A stretch of DNA of 64,000 nucleotides from Pegea sp. RAD2-039 (Eukaryota; Chordata; Thaliacea; Salpida; Salpidae): assembly GCA_034620365.1 (NCBI GenBank), contig JAQGEQ010000272.1, forward strand, positions 124,001 through 188,000, given 5' to 3'. The position numbers and the translations under genes were made by a program. The notes below the pieces were generated by a model, which was not told the origin of the DNA, did not search any database, and worked only from the letters and a program-made list of their open reading frames with translations. Every line of letters begins with the position of its first letter. The first letter of the stretch is position 1. Below, piece by piece: positions 58,301 through 64,000 of this stretch.

Positions 58301-59125
58301 AGTGAAAATATTAATGAAATATTTTATTTATTTGTTTATTTTATTCAACGTATGAATTTTGGTAAGATAATAAAACGTTTTAAGCATTTTATATCTCAAA
58401 TAAACTTTATCAAACTCAAATAGTTTTATAGTATTTAAACTTCAAGCTAACTTATTTGAAATTCAAAATGTCAAAATGTTTTGAAAAACTGCTCTAATGA
58501 TATTTCAAATCATATCAATCAGTTTTATTTTAGCTAACTTGTTAAATAACTTAATCTTTAACAGGATTCTTTTTTACCTACAAAGGACGATTTAATGATG
58601 ATATAAAAATGATGTTAGGCTTTAAACCTAATTGGTATTTCAAAATAACATGGAACTTTATAACACCAATAGCATTACTGGTTTGTTTCAAAAAACATTC
58701 ATCAACTTTTTCATACTTTTCTGCTTTTAGCTTTTGATTATATCATCCGGAATAACTTTTACTGAAACTGACTTTGGAGATAAATACTCAGGTTGGGGGA
58801 ATAAATTAGGATTATGTATGAGTGTTTCCTGTGCTGTGGTTGTCCCTCTCTACATGATTGGACTAGTCATAAAAACTGTTATGTCTGGAGGAAGTCTAAT
58901 TGAAGTAATTCATTTTAAACAAAATACTTTTATTCGTGTTAACTAATTTTGTTACAGTTATTCAAGCCAAACTCTAAATGGAGACCTTCAGATAAAACAA
59001 TTCCTTATGACAGACTTACCGGTGCTAAACAGGCGTCTCAGATGAATCCAACTTATGCATATTATAACAATCAAGGATTTAACTATACTAATGAAGAAGA
59101 TAAGAATATTAGCTCTGCTTTTTAA
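55346..59125 (+). CDS. SLC6 family Na+/Cl- dependent neurotransmitter/amino acid transporter
   Basis: LeuT-fold plasma-membrane symporter. Fifteen exons: 55346-55366, 56336-56510, 56565-56696, 56745-56896, 56947-56984, 57031-57169, 57222-57356, 57410-57513, 57585-57709, 57759-57871, 57924-58055, 58114-58213, 58565-58680, 58731-58904, 58958-59125; 1824 nt, 607 aa, usual length. [15 protein letters not shown] leads into TM1 [21 protein letters not shown] Gly in place of the monoamine Asp places it with the glycine/proline/GABA class. TM2 is [12 protein letters not shown]2 has a Cys pair (TQCDQWW, SRC) and sequons NQS, NIT, NQS. TM6 reads [19 protein letters not shown], and the Na2/Cl region LGLDSQFAMLET is intact. 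TM10-12 include NIGYGFFF. The tail contains [13 protein letters not shown] and ends SSAF. Intron 3 (56697-56744) is 48 nt and stop-free. Flanked by inverted MFS copies B and C. Substrate is not determined. Confidence 0.93.
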
Positions 59126-60474
59126 GGTTGATATCTTCAGTATTTATCGATTTGTTAAGTTTTGTTTGGTTGTTATAAAAACATTTTTTTAATTGTTTAC
59201 TTTTCAGATTAGTCTTTAATTTTTGTTTACATATGAAAACTAAGTTCTGTATAAAGCTTAAAAGTTATATAAATATAAATAAATATAAGACCTTTTCGAA
59301 CAATTGTTCTGAACTTTAGTTTCACTTGTAATGATGGAATGACTAATTTTTTTGAAACAAAATAAAACCAGCTTCAGCAAATTCTTTATTTCTATATTTG
59401 AAAATAATGTTTATCGGCAAATAGTATTAAGCTTTCCTGATAAAATCTAAAACTATTTTTCAAAAAAACGTTTCGGTTAGTTTGACAATCTATCACTTTA
59501 AACTTTTATGATATCTCTTCAAAGATTTTTTTTCACTTATGGTACACTTTTATAAACTAATTCTTAATTACTTCTTACTTTGCATAATAAATCTTACTCA
59601 GAACCTACAATTGCGTTTTTTATTTATTTTAAGTGAGACAATAAACCAAAAGTAAGTATTTATCAAAACAGAATTGTTTAGATTTTTATATAAACTATTA
59701 AAAAAGAATGAATTTTAATACTTAAAGACTTTCAAATATCAATATTACTGTTATAGGATTTTTCAATGATTAATAAACATTATTGTATGAAGATCAATTG
59801 AAAAATATTAGTAACCATTCAAGACAAACTGCATTTGTTAAAGTAGTACAACGCCCAACATTCATTTGAAAAAGATTTAATAAAAATCAAGCAAGCAATT
59901 AAAAAACAAGAGTTGATACTATAACCACAACATCGCTTATATATAATTTTTCAAGCAAGAAATTATGGCAAAAACTGTACCGTGGGCTGATACATCAAGA
60001 TATATCAAGATAATTGAGGTTAATGATCTGAAAAATAATTATAGTAAAGAATGCTTCAACTGTATGAGTCACAGCATGATTTACACCAAGTTACTAATGA
60101 TAAAACTAAAAGGGTAATCATAAAAAAAAGCAACAATAAAAATATTTTAAACTAAGAAGAAATACTTTGATTACATAAAACAAGCTTAAGACATTTAAAA
60201 ACTTAGTTTTTTTTATAAAAAAAACACATATTTTAGCGAATAAAATCTGTTATTCGCATTTTTATCTAGCTAGGCAAACTTAAAATGTAATTAAACTATA
60301 TTTATCATGTACACGTTAAATTATAATCAAATTAAAATCTCTACAGAATTTATTAATCATTCATATGCAGTGTTTTTCCGAAAGTTCAATGAATTGAAGC
60401 AATAAATGATCTGTAAATCATTAATCGATTTTAGTATTAAAAAAGATTATTTATCAAATTTTAGCATTCATATA
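59126..60474. other. Spacer between SLC6 and MFS copy C; no gene seen
   Basis: About 1.35 kb, AT-rich. An AATAAA-type signal near 59276 can serve SLC6. An AATTTTAG acceptor-like site lies about ten bases before the copy C start codon. Nothing else is recognised. Confidence 0.5.
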
Positions 60475-63426
60475 ATGAAGAAGATGAAATCAAATAGGAT
60501 TTGGACAGCGGTTATTGTCTCTGTTGTATCTCTGACGAGAATAGGATCGGTGAGATGATTGTATTTTAATGAGTCATTTAAAGAAAGCAAAATGAGAAGC
60601 TTCATTAATAGTTTTTAACCCAATTAATTAAGTTAGCTGATTTAGGAAATCAAACAAACAGATGATGATTTTTTATTGAGAGAATTATTGACAGGGACTA
60701 TTTTCCTCTTTATCTGGACCAACACTTCTCTATCTAGCTGAAAATGTAAACTCATCAGTTTCATCTGTGTCCTACATCTTCACAGGCAGAGCTGCTGGAT
60801 TTTTTATTGGGTCTGTTGGATGTGGAGCTCTCATTCGATTGTATAAAAACTATAAGCCTTTGCTAAGTGTTGGTAAGATTAAAAAAGACTTTTTCATCTG
60901 ACCATTTACTTGTTGCAGCATTAAACTATTACGAGCTAAAAGTATTTCTGTCAATTTTCATTTCTCTTTTGATTGATATTATTAATCTTGTTATGACAAC
61001 TCCAAATCCAATCTTACATTTTACAGTTAAATAGAGAATATATGATATAACCATCAACGACTTTTACTAAATTTTTAAGTGGAAACGTTAACATATACAA
61101 GTGACCGTGGAAAAATTAGTAGATTGTTGCAACTGCAGCAAAGTTAAACACAACAAACAGTAGTTAGAATAAACCGCTATTCTCTACTAGAAGCTTTAAT
61201 GACATTAGCTTTGGAATTGTGTTGATGCTTTTTCTGAAGTTTGAAATGAGAAAAGTTTAATTAAAATTTTATGCAAACACTAAAATTTCAGTTTTAAACT
61301 TTTCATTAGGTCTTGGAGTTGTTCTTTCTGGTATACTTATGTTAATTGTTCCATGGATTCATAATCTAGCTGCCCTTGTAGTAATATCTTCGATAACTGG
61401 GCTATTGTTTGGCTATCTCGATGCAGGTAAGCTCATATTTAAAATGTTAAAAATCTAAATAAGATTTCATTTAAGCATTCTATGACAGGAATTCAATCAT
61501 TATATTTAAGCTTATGGGGTGAAAAGGAGTCAAGACCTTATTTACAATCTTTCCATTTTGCATTTGCTATTGGAGCAGTTTTAGCTCCAATAATTGGTAT
61601 AGTAATTGTTCAATAAATGTTTTAAATAGCCTAATGGTTTAAACAAAAATACCGAAATATTTGATTTTTCTAATATTACTATTTTCAAAAATAATAACAC
61701 TAACTTGCAAAGTAAGAAAAAACTCTGTAAGGAAGTTGTAATTTGTTTTGTCAACAGCAAATCCTTTTTTGGAGATGGCTGAAGCAGATGCTACTACCGA
61801 AACTACTTGTCCACAAAGTCAATCTAATGATGGAATACTATCAACAACTCATCTAATGGTTACTGAAAGTAGTAACACAAACATGACACAAAACTTCAAC
61901 CCTGTTGGCTGGACTTACGTTATATCAGGAAGCTTTACTATACTAACAGGGGCTGCCATGGTTTACTTAGCTCTTGTAAAAGCTGAGTTGAAATGTAAAA
62001 AGAAGTTAGATAAAGAAGCAAGTAAAGAAGCAGTTGAAGAACCATTAAAAGATGTTATTTGGTTGTTTCTACCTATTATATTTTATTACTGCTTCGTGGT
62101 TGGACTTGAATTAATATATCAAAGTTATATCTACTCAATAGCGTTATGTTCAAGCTTAGCGTTTACTGTAAGTTAATACATTTTGTAAACTTGTATTTAG
62201 TGCAAATGTATCAGATAAACCAAAATATTTTAATGTAATTCGTTGTAAAATAACAACACAATTGGCACACTAAAGTAGTTGATCAACAAGATGCTATCTA
62301 GTGAAGATTAAATCATTGTTCACAAACATTCCGTGGTTTGTAGGAAAGTGAACCGTGAAAGCCGGTGTTTGATACCGACTTTAACTGCTGAAAAGTAAAC
62401 ACAACAAATTATTTTTGTTGAAATCAAATTACTTTTTGCTGATTGCCTACAAAAAAATATTTAATCTGTCTAATAAACACTTCTGGTTGAAATTACTTCA
62501 GTTTTTTCAAATTCAAACAGCTCGTTGAAGACGATGTATTCAGTAAACAATATGAGAAAATCAACTTTATTCATTTAGGTAACTGATGCAGCTTGGCTTA
62601 ATACTGTATTTTGGATTGGATTTTTAATCGGAAGATTAGCTGGTATACTTTTCTCTACATTCTTCCAGCCAACTCTATTAATTTTATATGATCTTGTTGG
62701 CACTTGCATTGCAATGGTAAATCAACAACAGTTTTGTTTAGCTCTAAAGTTTTTTGTTTCAGATAATATTTGAAATCTTTGGAAGTTATATTCCACTTCT
62801 TGTTTGGTTTATTTCATTTTTTCATGGTTTTTTTGTTGCAACATTGTACCCAAGTGGTAAGTTATGTGTCGATGTAGAAAGGTTGAAAGTTTTTTTTTCT
62901 AAATATTAAATGATAGGTATTTCTTGGTCTTCAACGGTTACAAAAGTTTCTTCAACTTATATTTTTGTTTTTGCGATTGGAAACACTATTGGAAGCATGG
63001 CTTTGCCTGCAATTGCTGGTGAAATATTTGAAAAAAATCCTTTTAATGTGGTAGGTTTCCAACAGTTTGCTGTTGCTTGAACTTGCTGTTTGTAAACTTA
63101 GCTTAAACTTAGTTTTTAAATTGTTATTTCCATCCAACATATTTCTTAAATGGTATTCAGTTTTTAAAGATAAACTATGTTTTAAATAAAACCATAAAAG
63201 TTTCTTGAAAATAGTAAATAGCTTTCAAAAATTCTTTACTGAAAACATAAATATTAGCTGTTTGATAATGCAAGCTAATAAAACTTATTTACTTTAATAG
63301 GTTCATTTGTTAGTTGGAATGGCTGTAATAAATATTCCTATTGTATTCTGGATGTTGGTAATAGGTAAAAGACACATTCAATTACGTGATACACCTTCGG
63401 ATTTAGTTTTTTTGGAACGTTTTTAA
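60475..63426 (+). CDS. MFS transporter, NaGLT1/MFSD4-like, copy C (inverted near-duplicate of copy B)
   Basis: Exons 60475-60549, 60695-60872, 61310-61426, 61489-61596, 61758-62167, 62579-62716, 62763-62856, 62917-63050, 63301-63426; 1380 nt, 459 aa. Every exon has the same length as in copy B. The first exon is diverged (MKKMKSNRIWTAVIVSVVSL against MWRVESRKIWTLTIVIVVSL), as is exon 4 (IQSLYLSLWG against MQALYFNLWG) and the last exon (RDTPSDLVFLERF at the C-terminus). Exons 2, 3, 5, 6, 7 and 8 and the introns between most of them are almost identical to copy B. In the 137-residue exon 5 only about four residues differ. Motifs are retained (TGRAAGFFIG, IGRLAGILFS, GNTIGSMALPAIAG), and no frameshift or stop is present, so the gene looks functional. 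Substrate unknown. Confidence 0.9.
60671..63085 (+). repeat. Inverted repeat arm (with 48905-51345 on the minus strand)
   Basis: From the TTTTATTGAGAGAATTATTG sequence before exon 2 to about 35 bases past exon 8, this segment matches the reverse complement of the copy B gene. Two diverged patches interrupt the match: exon 4 with the first part of intron 4, about 61489-61670, and everything outside the ends. The arms are about 2.4 kb and separated by about 9.3 kb that contain SLC6. Confidence 0.85.
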
Positions 63427-64000
63427 AGCTATATAACCTACTCGGTTATAATTACTAAAAACAACTTATAGGGTATTATGTATGAATTTTGTTCAATAGT
63501 ATTTCTAGAACAAAATGATTATTGTAAAAAAACGTTAAATCAAATGTTTGTTAGTTGCATGTTTAAGTTTCAAATAATAAAATTGTTTATTAGTTGTACT
63601 TTAGTTTAGGCTTTTGATTTATTACGAGCATAGATCAGGAGTGGTCTGAAGCTTATTCTTCTAAATTTCAAAAGTAAAACAAAACTTATAAGTTGAAATT
63701 AAAATGCAGTTTTATAATAGTTTTTCTCAAACGTGTTTTCTTGTGAGTAGCTTATAGAATACGTCATGAGCTTTTCGCATGATGTTTCTATAAGCAGGTC
63801 CGATTTTATTTGTTATTCTAATTTTTGTGATTTTTTTTATTTCATTCAATGCCTGACAAACTATTATAGCTCTTATAGAAGACGAACAAAACTAATGAAG
63901 ATTATCACAGTCTAATATAATTGTAGAAAGTTGGGAATTAAAGAAATTATTAGTTATTTGTTTGGAAAACTACTAAAATTTTTTAACCAATTATTTAAAA
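63427..64000. other. 3' flank of MFS copy C; nothing recognised
   Basis: AT-rich sequence after the last gene. AATAAA-like hexamers are present near 63574. No open frame of note up to the window end. Confidence 0.5.

Overview
This is nuclear DNA from an invertebrate animal. It is very AT-rich, with roughly 27-30% GC by eye. Genes are split by GT-AG introns, many only about 45-60 nt long, and TAA, TAG and TGA are all used as ordinary stops. Ferlin, SPT2, TIM22, RTEL1, an estrogen-related receptor (ERR), an SLC6 transporter and NaGLT1/MFSD4-type transporters together point to a bilaterian. An ERR gene argues against a nematode. I cannot name the phylum; a copepod- or rotifer-like compact AT-rich genome would fit.

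Layout. At 10-541 (+) there are coding-like exons of an unidentified gene. At 1038-5051 (-) lies the N-terminal part of a ferlin (C2A-like end, acidic linker, C2B, start of FerI); its 5' start and most of its 3' part are not visible. From 5.05 to 10.2 kb I see no gene. At 10247-12261 (-) is a complete SPT2 histone chaperone (11 exons, 453 aa). A broken non-LTR retrotransposon lies at 12.54-13.62 kb (+). At 16331-16903 (+) is intronless TIMM22, followed after 166 bp by RTEL1 at 17070-25574 (+; 21 exons, 1012 aa). One RTEL1 intron is filled by a 14-bp minisatellite. At 29450-33629 (+) is an ERR nuclear receptor (7 coding exons, 491 aa) with a compact promoter-like island in its last intron. From 33.6 to 43.9 kb there is a 10-kb gene-free stretch. 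From 43.87 kb onward there is a transporter cluster: MFS copy A (43874-46775, -), MFS copy B (48557-51670, -), an SLC6 transporter (55346-59125, +) and MFS copy C (60475-63426, +).

The exon chains for SPT2, RTEL1, ERR, SLC6 and the three MFS genes were built by hand from splice sites. Each gives a total length divisible by three with no internal stop and good similarity to its family, so I regard these models as strong. The three MFS genes share exactly the same exon phases and nearly all exon lengths.

The most unusual signal is that MFS copies B and C, in inverted orientation on either side of SLC6, are nearly identical over introns as well as exons in some blocks and clearly diverged in others. 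This is the pattern expected of patchy gene conversion between inverted repeats. I saw no CRISPR array, tRNA, rRNA or bacterial-type element, and no evidence of a wholly new biological system.
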